Positions 1 through 5,563 are shown, counted from the stretch's first letter. The stretch is DNA of 6,245 bases from Chloroflexota bacterium (GCA_020850915.1 JADZDV010000300.1:1-6245), one strand, 5' to 3'. The notes: a model not told the origin generated them from the letters alone. Translations and numbers: made by a program.

Positions 1-533
1 TCCTTCACGCGCTGCGAGCCCAGATCCGGGCCGGCGTGCCGGTCGTTGTGCTGGAGCCGAGCTGCGCCGCCGTGTTCCGCGACGAGCTGACCAACCTGTT
101 CCGGCACGACCAGGACGCCGCCCGCCTCCAGGGGCAGACGTACCTGCTGAGCGAGTTCCTCGAAGCCCACGCGCCGACGTTCCGACCGCCACTGCTCGAG
201 CGTCGCGCCCTGGTCCAGCCGCACTGCCATCACCGCTCGATCATGAGGTTGGACGCAGAGGAGCAGGTGATGTCGAAGCTCGGCCTCGATTTCGAGATAC
301 CTGACGCTGGCTGCTGCGGCATGGCCGGCGCCTTTGGTTTCGAGCGTGGCGAACGCTACGAGGTGTCGATCAAGTGTGGGGAGCGCGTGCTCCTGCCGGC
401 GGTCCGGGCGGCCAGTCCGGACACCTTGATCGTGGCGGACGGCTTTAGCTGCCGCGAGCAGATCGTCCAGACGACCGGCCGTCGTGCCCTGCACCTGGCA
501 GAAGTCCTCCAGCTTGCCCTCCACCGTACATAG
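1..533 (+). CDS. FAD-linked oxidase / (Fe-S)-binding oxidoreductase, C-terminal part (5' end outside window)
   Basis: This is the C-terminal cysteine-rich Fe-S domain of a large FAD-binding oxidase plus Fe-S protein of the D-lactate dehydrogenase/glycolate oxidase superfamily. The frame is open from base 3 and the start lies upstream. Visible marks are EPSC with its Cys at 63-65 and RDEL soon after, then PHCHHRS at about 219-239. The CCGMAGAFGFE box has its two Cys at 312-317, and GFSCREQI and RALHLAEVL follow near the end. In the family these CCG-type cysteines bind an Fe-S cluster that carries electrons from the flavin domain; full-length members often approach 1000 residues, with the FAD domain at the N-terminus. 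The protein is probably cytoplasmic or membrane-peripheral, oxidising a 2-hydroxy acid, but the substrate cannot be read from this portion. It ends with TAG at 531-533 and converges on the YoaK-type gene across a 250-base gap. Confidence 0.9.
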   Translation, partial: LHALRAQIRAGVPVVVLEPSCAAVFRDELTNLFRHDQDAARLQGQTYLLSEFLEAHAPTFRPPLLERRALVQPHCHHRSIMRLDAEEQVMSKLGLDFEIPDAGCCGMAGAFGFERGERYEVSIKCGERVLLPAVRAASPDTLIVADGFSCREQIVQTTGRRALHLAEVLQLALHRT

Positions 534-634
534 TCGAACGTTGCGGGACGCGGTGCAGGCGGCACCTGGCGGACGTCATCCGGACGGCTCGGCACAGTGG
601 GCGAGGCGTGGAGCAGGCGGGGGGGACGCGGGTG

Positions 635-662
635 TCGCTCGAGCTTCGAACACGTCGAGCGA
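635..662. terminator. Inverted repeat between convergent genes, possible bidirectional terminator
   Basis: TCGCTCGA (635-642) and TCGAGCGA (655-662) are perfect 8-base complementary arms around a 12-base loop. The element sits in the 250-base gap between the stops of two convergent genes, where a shared terminator would be expected. There is no T-tract on either side, so an intrinsic terminator is only a possibility. Nothing else convincing is visible in 534-783. Confidence 0.3.
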
Positions 663-783
663 TTGACTTGTGAGGGCAGCACGTACGGCGCTGTAGGGCG
701 TCGACACGCAGGGGCAGACACGAGGTCCGGAACGTGAGGTCGGAGCTGCTGAACGACCTGGGGCGAGAAGACGTGGGCGCTGA

Positions 784-1560
784 TCAGCGTGTGAGGCGCC
801 CTGCGCTCGGATGCGAGGCCGATGGCCGCGGGAGGTTGAATGCAGCCAGCAGGCAGAGCGCGGCGATCGGCGCCAGCAGCGCGCGGACCTGCCACAGGGT
901 CTGGCCGACCCCGCCGCACAGCGCGCCGATGGCGTATGCCACCCAGATGCCCGCGAGCAGCCGCACTCGACGCGAGCGCGGCGTGCCTGGCCCGCCTGCT
1001 CTCACGAGGGTGCGTTTGCGCCTGATTAACCCCACGACGGCAGTCTCCGCCAGGGCGGTCAGCACACCGGTGACGTACGTTGTCCTGATCGGTTGATCGT
1101 CGACCCGCCGGAGAGCAGCACTCTGAATGCCCATTGCGAGAGACGGCAGCGCAGTCAGGAGTGTGAGGATGGTCGGTGACGCGGGCGCCAGTCCCCTTGA
1201 TGGGAGCAGTATCGATCCGAGGGCGGCGAAGAGCCCGAGGAGGAGCGCTTCGACACCGAGCGCGAACGCCTGAGGCGAGCGCAGGCCGTGCGTATCGGCC
1301 GTCTCGATGCTCAGCACGCCAGCGACGACGCCGATCAGGAACAGGGGGATTGGAAAAGCGCGTCTCATCGCGGATGTCAGGTCGCCCTGCGCCAGGTCGG
1401 TCGCCATAATGACCGTGTTGCCGGTCATGTTGGCGACGAAGATGTGCCGGAGGGAGACGTAACAGACCGCGTCCACGAACCCGCCCACCCATCCCAGGAG
1501 CACCGCAGCCCCTTCGGCCCACGTCCAGATACGAGCTGGGACTCGCTGGGTTGCCTGCAT
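784..1560 (-). CDS. YoaK family (DUF1275) multi-pass membrane protein
   Basis: A 258-residue integral membrane protein of the YoaK/DUF1275 family, whose molecular function is not established. Two family signatures are clear: GGFVDAVCYVSL leading into IFVANMTGNTV (about residues 26-50), and LAMGIQSAALRRV followed by TTYVTGVLTAL (about 141-170). Hydrophobic stretches suggest about six membrane segments, near 17-37, 68-87, 97-118, 129-149, 201-221 and 225-242. A basic loop (RRKRTLVR) lies near 180-187. The frame is open upstream to an ATG at 1617, but the ATG at 1558-1560 is preferred. It is preceded by GAGGAAGGAG with a 5-base gap, and the extra 19 residues upstream do not resemble the family. 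The gene is divergent from the M20 hydrolase and stands alone on this strand. Confidence 0.9.
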   Translation of the reverse strand: MQATQRVPARIWTWAEGAAVLLGWVGGFVDAVCYVSLRHIFVANMTGNTVIMATDLAQGDLTSAMRRAFPIPLFLIGVVAGVLSIETADTHGLRSPQAFALGVEALLLGLFAALGSILLPSRGLAPASPTILTLLTALPSLAMGIQSAALRRVDDQPIRTTYVTGVLTALAETAVVGLIRRKRTLVRAGGPGTPRSRRVRLLAGIWVAYAIGALCGGVGQTLWQVRALLAPIAALCLLAAFNLPRPSASHPSAGRLTR

Positions 1561-1565
1561 CGCGG

Positions 1566-1575
1566 CTCCTTCCTC
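1566..1575 (-). promoter_or_regulatory. Ribosome binding site that fixes the YoaK-type start
   Basis: On the minus strand GAGGAAGGAG lies 5 bases before the ATG at 1560. It is a strong Shine-Dalgarno match and argues for this start over the in-frame ATGs at 1584 and 1617. Confidence 0.75.
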
Positions 1576-1678
1576 GGACCCCATCCGCGGAGCGTCTGGA
1601 CGCACAGAGCGCGCCATGTCCGGCGGCGCGAGAGTTTCGCTCGATCCTCAGAGCCAGCCGGCGAGTGGCATGTGGCCT

Positions 1679-1695
1679 GTTTCGTCTACAGATGG
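1679..1695 (+). repeat. Copy 1 of a 17-nt direct repeat (GTTTCGTCTACAGATGG)
   Basis: GTTTCGTCTACAGATGG matches 1751-1767 at 16 of 17 positions, differing by C for T at the central base. GGATGCCCCG (1694-1703) overlaps its last two bases, and the same decamer lies at 1742-1751, directly before copy 2. It sits in the divergent promoter region of the YoaK-type and M20 genes, so a regulator-binding site or a dispersed genomic repeat are both possible. Confidence 0.6.
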
Positions 1696-1712
1696 ATGCC
1701 CCGAGGCGCCCA

Positions 1713-1731
1713 CCGGCGAGAGGGCCGCCGG
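1713..1731. repeat. Short inverted repeat between the two direct repeat copies
   Basis: CCGGCG (1713-1718) and CGCCGG (1726-1731) can pair over a 7-base loop. The stem is GC-only, short, and in GC-rich DNA where such pairs arise by chance. It is noted because it lies between the two repeat copies in the divergent promoter region. Confidence 0.25.
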
Positions 1732-1750
1732 GGCGAGCGGCGGATGCCCC

Positions 1751-1767
1751 GTTTCGTCTATAGATGG
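1751..1767 (+). repeat. Copy 2 of the 17-nt direct repeat (GTTTCGTCTATAGATGG)
   Basis: GTTTCGTCTATAGATGG starts 72 bases after copy 1 starts, close to seven DNA turns, so both would face nearly the same side of the helix. Its centre, TCTATAGA, is a perfect 8-base palindrome; copy 1 loses this by one base. The copy is framed by TGCCCC (1745-1750) and GGGGCA (1766-1771), which are complementary. It lies 38 bases before the M20 start codon. Confidence 0.6.
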
Positions 1768-1791
1768 GGCAACGGATGGGGCAGCATAGGC

Positions 1792-1798
1792 GGGGAGG
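1792..1798 (+). promoter_or_regulatory. Ribosome binding site for the M20 hydrolase
   Basis: GGGGAGG lies 7 bases before the ATG at 1806. This favours that start over the in-frame ATGs at 1764 and 1776, which would place the repeat and the Shine-Dalgarno inside the coding region. Confidence 0.7.
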
Positions 1799-1805
1799 CG
1801 CGAGG

Positions 1806-3035
1806 ATGGCCGAGAGCGCGGTGCGGATCTACGAGCGGGTGCTCGAGCTGGGAGCGTTTGGCGCGGATGGAGCGGGGCCGGGCAGGTACTGGCGCGCTCC
1901 CTTCACAGCGGCGGAGACGTCGGCCGTCGAGCGTGTCTCGGAGTGGATGCGCGAGGGCGGCCTGACCCCGCGGCGCGACGCGATTGGCAACCTGTTCGGA
2001 CGGGTGGAGGGGAAGAACTCGGGCGAGAAGACAGTCGCCGCCGGCTCGCACCTCGACTCGGTGCGCGACGGCGGTCGCTTCGACGGACCGCTCGGAGTGG
2101 TCGCGGCGCTGGAGGCCGTGGGCCAGCTCCTGGCCGAGCGCGGCCAGCCGCTCCGCCCGGTCGAGGTCGTCTCCTTCACCGGCGAGGAAGGCAGCCGCTT
2201 TCCGCTCGGCCTGCTCGGCAGCCGCGTCGCGGCCGGCCTGGCCGCGCCTGAGACCGTCCGCGGCCTTGTGGACCAGGACGGCACGCCGCTCGAAGCCGCC
2301 GCGCGGGACGTTGGTCTGGATCCAGACGACCTGGCGAGCGTCCGCCGAGACGACCTGGCCTGCTTCCTGGAGTACCACATCGAGCAGGGCCCGATCCTCG
2401 AGCGGGCCGGGCTACAGCTCGGCGTGGTGGAGACGATCGTCGGCCTGTACCACTTCCACGCCACGGTCTACGGCCAGGCCGACCACGCCGGCACGACGCC
2501 GCTGCACATGCGCCAGGACGCGCTGCTCGTCGCGGCGGAGATCGTCCTGGCGCTGCCAGAGCTGGTGCGTCCGAGCGGTGGCGTGGTGACGGTCGGCCAG
2601 GTAGAAGTCCTGCCCGGCTCGGCCAACGTGGTGCCCGGCGAAGTCAGCTTCTCGATCGACCTGCGCCACGCCGATGGTCAGGTGCTCAGCGGACTGGTAG
2701 AGGCGATCGAAGCGGAGGCCAGGCGGCTGGCGGCGGCGCGCGGCCTGCGCCTGGCGTGGCAGGTCACCGATGCGACTAGCCCTGTGCCGACGGACGCGGC
2801 CCTCCGCGCGCGCGTTCAGCGCAACGCCGACCGCCTCGGCTTCACCTCGCGCCCGATGGTCAGCGGCGCCGGCCACGACGCCATGGCGATCGCCTCGGTC
2901 TGCCCGGTCGCGATGATCTTCTCTCCCTGCCTCGCCGGCCGCAGCCACCGCCCGGACGAGCACGCCACCCCGGAGATGATCGCACCCGGCTTCGAGGTGC
3001 TGAAGGCTACGTTGGGGGAGCTGGCGTGGGGCTAG
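1806..3035 (+). CDS. M20-family allantoate amidohydrolase / N-carbamoyl-L-amino-acid hydrolase
   Basis: A complete 409-residue zinc-dependent amidohydrolase of the AllC/HyuC (AmaB) group, cytoplasmic and usually dimeric. It splits an N-carbamoyl or ureido bond in allantoate, N-carbamoyl amino acids or a related ureido acid, as in purine or hydantoin breakdown. The metal-site pattern is intact: H82 in GSHLDS, D93 in GGRFDG, E127-E128 in TGEEGSRF, H191 in EYHIEQGP and H381 in GRSHRPDE. E127 is the expected catalytic base. The dimerisation (lid) domain carries QADHAGTTPLHMRQDAL (224-240) and GSANVVPG (271-278), and GAGHDA lies at 355-360. Length is normal for the family (about 400-420). The start is chosen for its Shine-Dalgarno. 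No hydantoinase, allantoinase or transporter is next to it, so the substrate cannot be assigned. Its stop overlaps that of the SGNH gene. Confidence 0.93.
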   Translation: MAESAVRIYERVLELGAFGADGAGPGRYWRAPFTAAETSAVERVSEWMREGGLTPRRDAIGNLFGRVEGKNSGEKTVAAGSHLDSVRDGGRFDGPLGVVAALEAVGQLLAERGQPLRPVEVVSFTGEEGSRFPLGLLGSRVAAGLAAPETVRGLVDQDGTPLEAAARDVGLDPDDLASVRRDDLACFLEYHIEQGPILERAGLQLGVVETIVGLYHFHATVYGQADHAGTTPLHMRQDALLVAAEIVLALPELVRPSGGVVTVGQVEVLPGSANVVPGEVSFSIDLRHADGQVLSGLVEAIEAEARRLAAARGLRLAWQVTDATSPVPTDAALRARVQRNADRLGFTSRPMVSGAGHDAMAIASVCPVAMIFSPCLAGRSHRPDEHATPEMIAPGFEVLKATLGELAWG

Positions 3036-4084
3036 TCTGATAGCCTGCGTCCGATCCGATCGAGGATTTGTTGCGCGAGCAGTTCGGTGGCCCTGGCGCT
3101 TGGATGAGGATCGCTCGAGCTAGCCATACCTTCAATAGGCGTGAGCTTATCGATGTGCGCTGAGAGAACGAAGTGGTCCACGCCCAGCGCATCAAGAGCC
3201 GTGCCAACGGACTGTTCGTACCGTATTCCAGCGGGCTCGTCATAGCGAAAAGTCTGGTCGCGGTAGATTGCCACGGAAAGTTCGGCATGGATGCGCTCGC
3301 AGAGCTCGCGTATCTTTGCGATTGCCTGCATAGAGTATTGCAGATCAGTCTGATCGACCGTTTCCCACCAGAAGCCCTGTGTCGCTTTGTTACCAGCTAA
3401 AGACTGGACACGACCTATTAATCCTCTCATGAAGAACGACGTGTACCACGACCGGTAGGCTACTTGGGATAAACGTGAGAGCCAGGAGTCGGAAAGGTTT
3501 GTAAAGCGACCACGAGCGATTCCGAGTTGATCGTTGTCCGAGCTGACGTCGTTTGGTACATAGACCAGCAGCACGAAGCTTGGAGCGAGCTGGTCAGCAA
3601 ATTCCGAGAGGGCCCCCAGCTCATTCCAGGACGTGTACCCGGGAACGCCGATGTTCGTCACGCGGATGTCTGGCCCTGCCTGCAGGAAGCGGCGCTGCAG
3701 CACTGAGGCCAGGGTCTGATCGTCAGTTAGCCCCTGACCGAACACCACGGAATCGCCCAGGAGCAGCAGCGAGCCACGCGGTCCCGAGGTCGCGTCGCTG
3801 CCGACGACGGTTCGTAGGCCGCGGCCGTCTGTAGTCACGGTCTTCCCGACGTAATATCCTCGGTAGTTTTCTTGGAGACCGTAGACCGTCGTTGTATCCT
3901 CGAGTTTCACGAACATGGCTGCGTTCAGCAGCGCGGGTTGATAACCGATCAGTCGGAGCGTGAGCTCGACGGTCACCGCGCTAACGAGAAACAACAGCCC
4001 GTAACGACGCGCGCGGATCATGCTTGTGCGGATGGTCGCGCGGTTCCAACCCGGCTTGACCGCGCTCAATTGACGTAGCTGCAC
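3032..4084 (-). CDS. Membrane-anchored SGNH/GDSL-type hydrolase
   Basis: A 350-residue protein with one N-terminal membrane segment (about 28-46) after basic residues RARR, so the catalytic domain is probably outside the membrane. DGRGLR (86-91) and LLLLGDSVVFGQG (106-118) follow the usual entry into an SGNH domain, with S112 as the nucleophile. NIGVPGY (144-150) gives the block II glycine, and VPND (176-179) the block III Asn, with P in place of the usual G. DPHP (325-328) supplies the catalytic D325 and H327. Such proteins act as esterases or O-acetyl transfer/removal enzymes on polysaccharides or lipids; the substrate here is unknown. The GTG start at 4084 has AGGAG 10 bases upstream; ATG at 4021 is possible but lacks a Shine-Dalgarno. 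GC content is well below the neighbours, suggesting acquisition. It is a single-gene unit whose stop overlaps that of the convergent M20 gene. Confidence 0.85.
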   Translation of the reverse strand: MQLRQLSAVKPGWNRATIRTSMIRARRYGLLFLVSAVTVELTLRLIGYQPALLNAAMFVKLEDTTTVYGLQENYRGYYVGKTVTTDGRGLRTVVGSDATSGPRGSLLLLGDSVVFGQGLTDDQTLASVLQRRFLQAGPDIRVTNIGVPGYTSWNELGALSEFADQLAPSFVLLVYVPNDVSSDNDQLGIARGRFTNLSDSWLSRLSQVAYRSWYTSFFMRGLIGRVQSLAGNKATQGFWWETVDQTDLQYSMQAIAKIRELCERIHAELSVAIYRDQTFRYDEPAGIRYEQSVGTALDALGVDHFVLSAHIDKLTPIEGMASSSDPHPSARATELLAQQILDRIGRRLSD

Positions 4085-4094
4085 GTCGGCGACA

Positions 4095-4099
4095 CTCCT
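4095..4099 (-). promoter_or_regulatory. Ribosome binding site supporting the GTG start of the SGNH gene
   Basis: On the minus strand AGGAG lies 10 bases before GTG at 4084. The spacing is a little long but usable. No comparable site precedes the internal ATG at 4021. Confidence 0.5.
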
Positions 4100-4127
4100 A
4101 CGTTAGAGGGCAGGTCGGCCGAGACTG

Positions 4128-4159
4128 AACCGCGGTCGCCGACTCGCGAGATCGCGGTT
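4128..4159. repeat. Inverted repeat upstream of the SGNH gene
   Basis: AACCGCG (4128-4134) and CGCGGTT (4153-4159) are perfect 7-base arms 18 bases apart. The spacer contains the palindrome CTCGCGAG (4143-4150). Placed 44-75 bases before the SGNH start codon, it could be an operator or an RNA hairpin. The GC-rich background makes chance plausible. Confidence 0.3.
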
Positions 4160-4398
4160 AGTTTCTGGCCAGGACACACGCGCCACTCCAGTCGATCGCC
4201 GGTCGTACCAGCAGACGGCTACACCAAGGCGCCCGAGTGGACACCTGAACCGATCCGCGCCCAGGCCTGCGAGGGGTATCCTAACAGATGAATGAACGCG
4301 AGACCAGACGAAGCGCAGGTTAGCCCAGCGTTTCGAAAGATTGGGGACGCGGGCGTCAGCGCAGCAACGTGGGCTGATTACAGCCTGCTTGCCGCGCT

Positions 4399-4613
4399 TC
4401 AGCGGCGAAACGTCGCAAGCGCTTCGGTCGTGAGTCGCGGAAGACCAGACCGCGCGGAGTTAGGGTCGAATGTGAATAGGTGCCGAATCCCGAGCCGCTC
4501 CATGACGACAAAGCTAGCGCCTCCTCAGAGTGCCGATCACGCCGGTCCAGAATCGCCAGATAAGCAGATGAATCGACAAAGACCCGTCGCGAACGAGACG
4601 AGTCGTGGAGCAT
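4399..4613 (-). pseudogene. VapC-like PIN-domain toxin, broken by an internal out-of-frame deletion
   Basis: The N-terminal piece (ATG 4613) reads RRVFVDSSAYLAILDRRDRH, the first strand and acidic residue (D14) of a PIN-domain RNase toxin. From about 4518 a different frame carries the PIN C-terminus, ASFVVMERLGIRHLFTFD, stopping at TGA 4399-4401. The two pieces meet around 4516-4530. A typical PIN toxin is about 130-140 residues; the two pieces together give only about 70, so roughly 70-80 codons appear lost. The missing part includes the middle acidic residues (a Glu and the Asp that normally just precedes the SFVVM-like segment), so nuclease activity should be gone. The frame starting at 4613 instead runs on to 4356, making an 85-residue chimera whose second half has no PIN character. 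The ATG overlaps the antitoxin stop by one base (TGATG), the usual coupling in toxin-antitoxin operons. Confidence 0.8.
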
Positions 4614-4918
4614 CAGTTGGACGCTTCTCCGCCGAACGCCTCTCGGAAGTGGGCATACTTGTCTTCGGAGATACCCCCGGGAATGCCGCTATCCGCGGCT
4701 CCTGCCAACTGGAAGAAAGGATCCTGCCGGTCGATCAAGCCGTTTTTCCGGGGGCGTCGAGCGGATCTCCTGGTGGCTGGACGAAGCGAGATCACCACTT
4801 CCTGGTCATCCCAGGAGAGCTCTCTGGTCTCACGCGTGTCCTGAACTTCGCGAGCGAGGCGACGAAGCTCGAGGACCAGGTCCGCATCTGCTGGCTGTTG
4901 TTCCAGAGCCATAGTCAT
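4613..4918 (-). CDS. VapB-like antitoxin of a type II toxin-antitoxin pair
   Basis: A complete 101-residue small protein immediately upstream of the PIN remnant and overlapping it by one base. The N-terminal half (LVLELRRLAREVQ, then EVVISLRP near 40-47) resembles the helix and strand layout of small antitoxin DNA-binding domains. A basic stretch RRSARRPRK follows at about 50-58. The C-terminal half contains DPFFQLAGAADSG and GGISEDKYAHFREAF (about 66-95), the pattern seen in antitoxins paired with PIN toxins, which wraps the toxin. The family assignment is from this pattern and the context, not a named domain match. The frame opens at ATG 4939, but ATG 4918 is chosen because AGGAG lies 6 bases before it. 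It would bind its own promoter and neutralise a cytoplasmic RNase toxin. Here the partner toxin is broken. Confidence 0.72.
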   Translation of the reverse strand: MTMALEQQPADADLVLELRRLAREVQDTRETRELSWDDQEVVISLRPATRRSARRPRKNGLIDRQDPFFQLAGAADSGIPGGISEDKYAHFREAFGGEASN

Positions 4919-4924
4919 TGACCT

Positions 4925-4929
4925 CTCCT
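4925..4929 (-). promoter_or_regulatory. Ribosome binding site fixing the antitoxin start
   Basis: AGGAG on the minus strand, 6 bases before ATG 4918. It lies inside the coding region if the upstream ATG at 4939 were used, so 4918 is preferred. Confidence 0.65.
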
Positions 4930-4937
4930 GCTCGATC

Positions 4938-4965
4938 ATCTTACAGCGAACCGACTGGCTGTCGG
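4938..4965 (-). promoter_or_regulatory. Candidate promoter of the antitoxin-toxin operon
   Basis: On the minus strand CCGACA (4965-4960) and TAAGAT (4943-4938) are separated by 16 bases. Each matches its sigma-70 consensus hexamer at 4 of 6 positions. Transcription would begin near 4931, giving a very short leader that just includes the Shine-Dalgarno. Confidence 0.4.
4951..4965. promoter_or_regulatory. Candidate antitoxin operator (inverted repeat over the -35 region)
   Basis: CCGAC (4951-4955) and GTCGG (4961-4965) form an inverted repeat with a 5-base centre. It covers the candidate -35 hexamer and part of the spacer. Type II antitoxins commonly repress their own operon through such a site, so this fits autoregulation, but binding is inferred. 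Confidence 0.4.
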
Positions 4966-5044
4966 CTGCGATGGATGAACGATGGCGGCGACCGTGACTT
5001 GCTGGCGTTTGCTAGATTTGAGGCCGCTTGAAAACCAGCCTGGC

Positions 5045-5050
5045 TATACT
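5045..5050 (+). promoter_or_regulatory. -10 element of a candidate leaderless promoter for the MaoC gene
   Basis: TATACT (5 of 6 to TATAAT) ends 6 bases before GTG 5057. Transcription would normally begin at about 5057, at the start codon itself. No Shine-Dalgarno precedes this GTG, which agrees with a leaderless mRNA. A good -35 at normal distance is not visible. Confidence 0.45.
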
Positions 5051-5056
5051 GCCCGC

Positions 5057-5563
5057 GTGGAACTTGCTCCTCCTGCCAGCAGCAGTTACCGCCCGCTGCG
5101 ATACTTCGAAGACTTCACCCCCGGCCTGACGATCGAGCTGGGAAGTATCTCTGTCTCGGCTGAGGAGATCGTCGCCTTCGCCCGGCAGTTCGATCCGCAG
5201 CCGTTTCACGTCGACGAGGCGGCCGCGCGGGGGACGATCTATGGCGGGCTGATCGCCAGCGGCCTGCACACGCTGGGGCTGTTTCTGCGGTTGCTCGTGT
5301 CAGGCGTGCTGAACAACGCCGTCAGTCTCGGCTCACCGGGCATGGAACAGGTCCGCTGGCCCCAACCCGTACGACCGGGCGATACGTTGACCGGTCGGTG
5401 GACCGTCCTGGAAGCGCGGGTTTCGCGCTGCAAGCCCGATCGGGGCATCCTGCGTGGCCGCGGCGAGCTGCGTAATCAGCACGGCGAGACCGTGCTGGAG
5501 GTGGAGGCGGTCAACTTCATGGGTCGGAGACCGCCTCATGGAGGAGGCGCCGAAGGCGGCTAG
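5057..5563 (+). CDS. MaoC-like acyl-CoA hydratase/dehydratase
   Basis: A 168-residue single hotdog-fold protein of the MaoC family, which adds or removes water at the double bond of enoyl-CoA thioesters in the cytoplasm. [15 protein letters not shown] (15-29) is the usual opening. [17 protein letters not shown] (41-57) is the hydratase-2 type motif with the expected catalytic pair D46 and H51. [11 protein letters not shown] (62-72) follows, then [15 protein letters not shown] (105-119) and the closing strand [12 protein letters not shown]. The GTG at 5057 is chosen because the family homology begins soon after it and a TATACT box lies just upstream. The ATG at 4982 would add 25 residues of no family character and has no Shine-Dalgarno. 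The acyl chain substrate is unknown. It is divergent from the antitoxin and convergent with a thioesterase, overlapping its stop by CTAG. Confidence 0.88.
   Translation: MELAPPASSSYRPLRYFEDFTPGLTIELGSISVSAEEIVAFARQFDPQPFHVDEAAARGTIYGGLIASGLHTLGLFLRLLVSGVLNNAVSLGSPGMEQVRWPQPVRPGDTLTGRWTVLEARVSRCKPDRGILRGRGELRNQHGETVLEVEAVNFMGRRPPHGGGAEGG

Larger units (their letters stand above)
4085..4398. other. Non-coding stretch upstream of the SGNH gene and downstream of the toxin remnant
   Basis: I see no convincing gene here on either strand. It contains the SGNH ribosome binding site, an inverted repeat (4128-4159), an isolated TATCCT at 4277-4282 without a matching -35, and the 12-base near-palindrome GACGCGGGCGTC (4346-4357). 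The SGNH promoter presumably lies here but cannot be pinned down. Confidence 0.5.

Noticed and set aside
663..697. TTGACT as a -35 element in the gap after the Fe-S gene
   Set aside because: No -10 at normal spacing, and no + strand gene downstream before 1806.
356..1522. 388-codon open frame on the - strand
   Set aside because: Its product is Arg/Pro-rich with no domain, and it overlaps the well-supported YoaK-type gene in another frame and the Fe-S gene on the opposite strand. This is typical of GC-rich shadow frames.
1679..1767. The two GTTTCGTCTAYAGATGG copies as a CRISPR array
   Set aside because: There are only two copies, the spacing does not fit a defined repeat-spacer pattern, and no cas genes are nearby.
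1758..2464. Long - strand frames opposite the M20 gene
   Set aside because: They are antisense to a complete hydrolase with all catalytic residues and lack any recognisable motif.
4229..4282. GCGCCCGAGTGG resembling the 5' part of a Ser/Leu tRNA
   Set aside because: No acceptor pairing, anticodon arm or T-loop GGTTCRA follows.
4292..4921. 209-codon open frame on the + strand
   Set aside because: It lies antisense to the antitoxin and toxin remnant, whose motifs are recognisable. It has no family character or Shine-Dalgarno.
5028..5050. TTGAAA paired with TATACT as a full promoter for the MaoC gene
   Set aside because: The spacer is only 11 bases, too short for a sigma-70 promoter. Only the TATACT element is kept.
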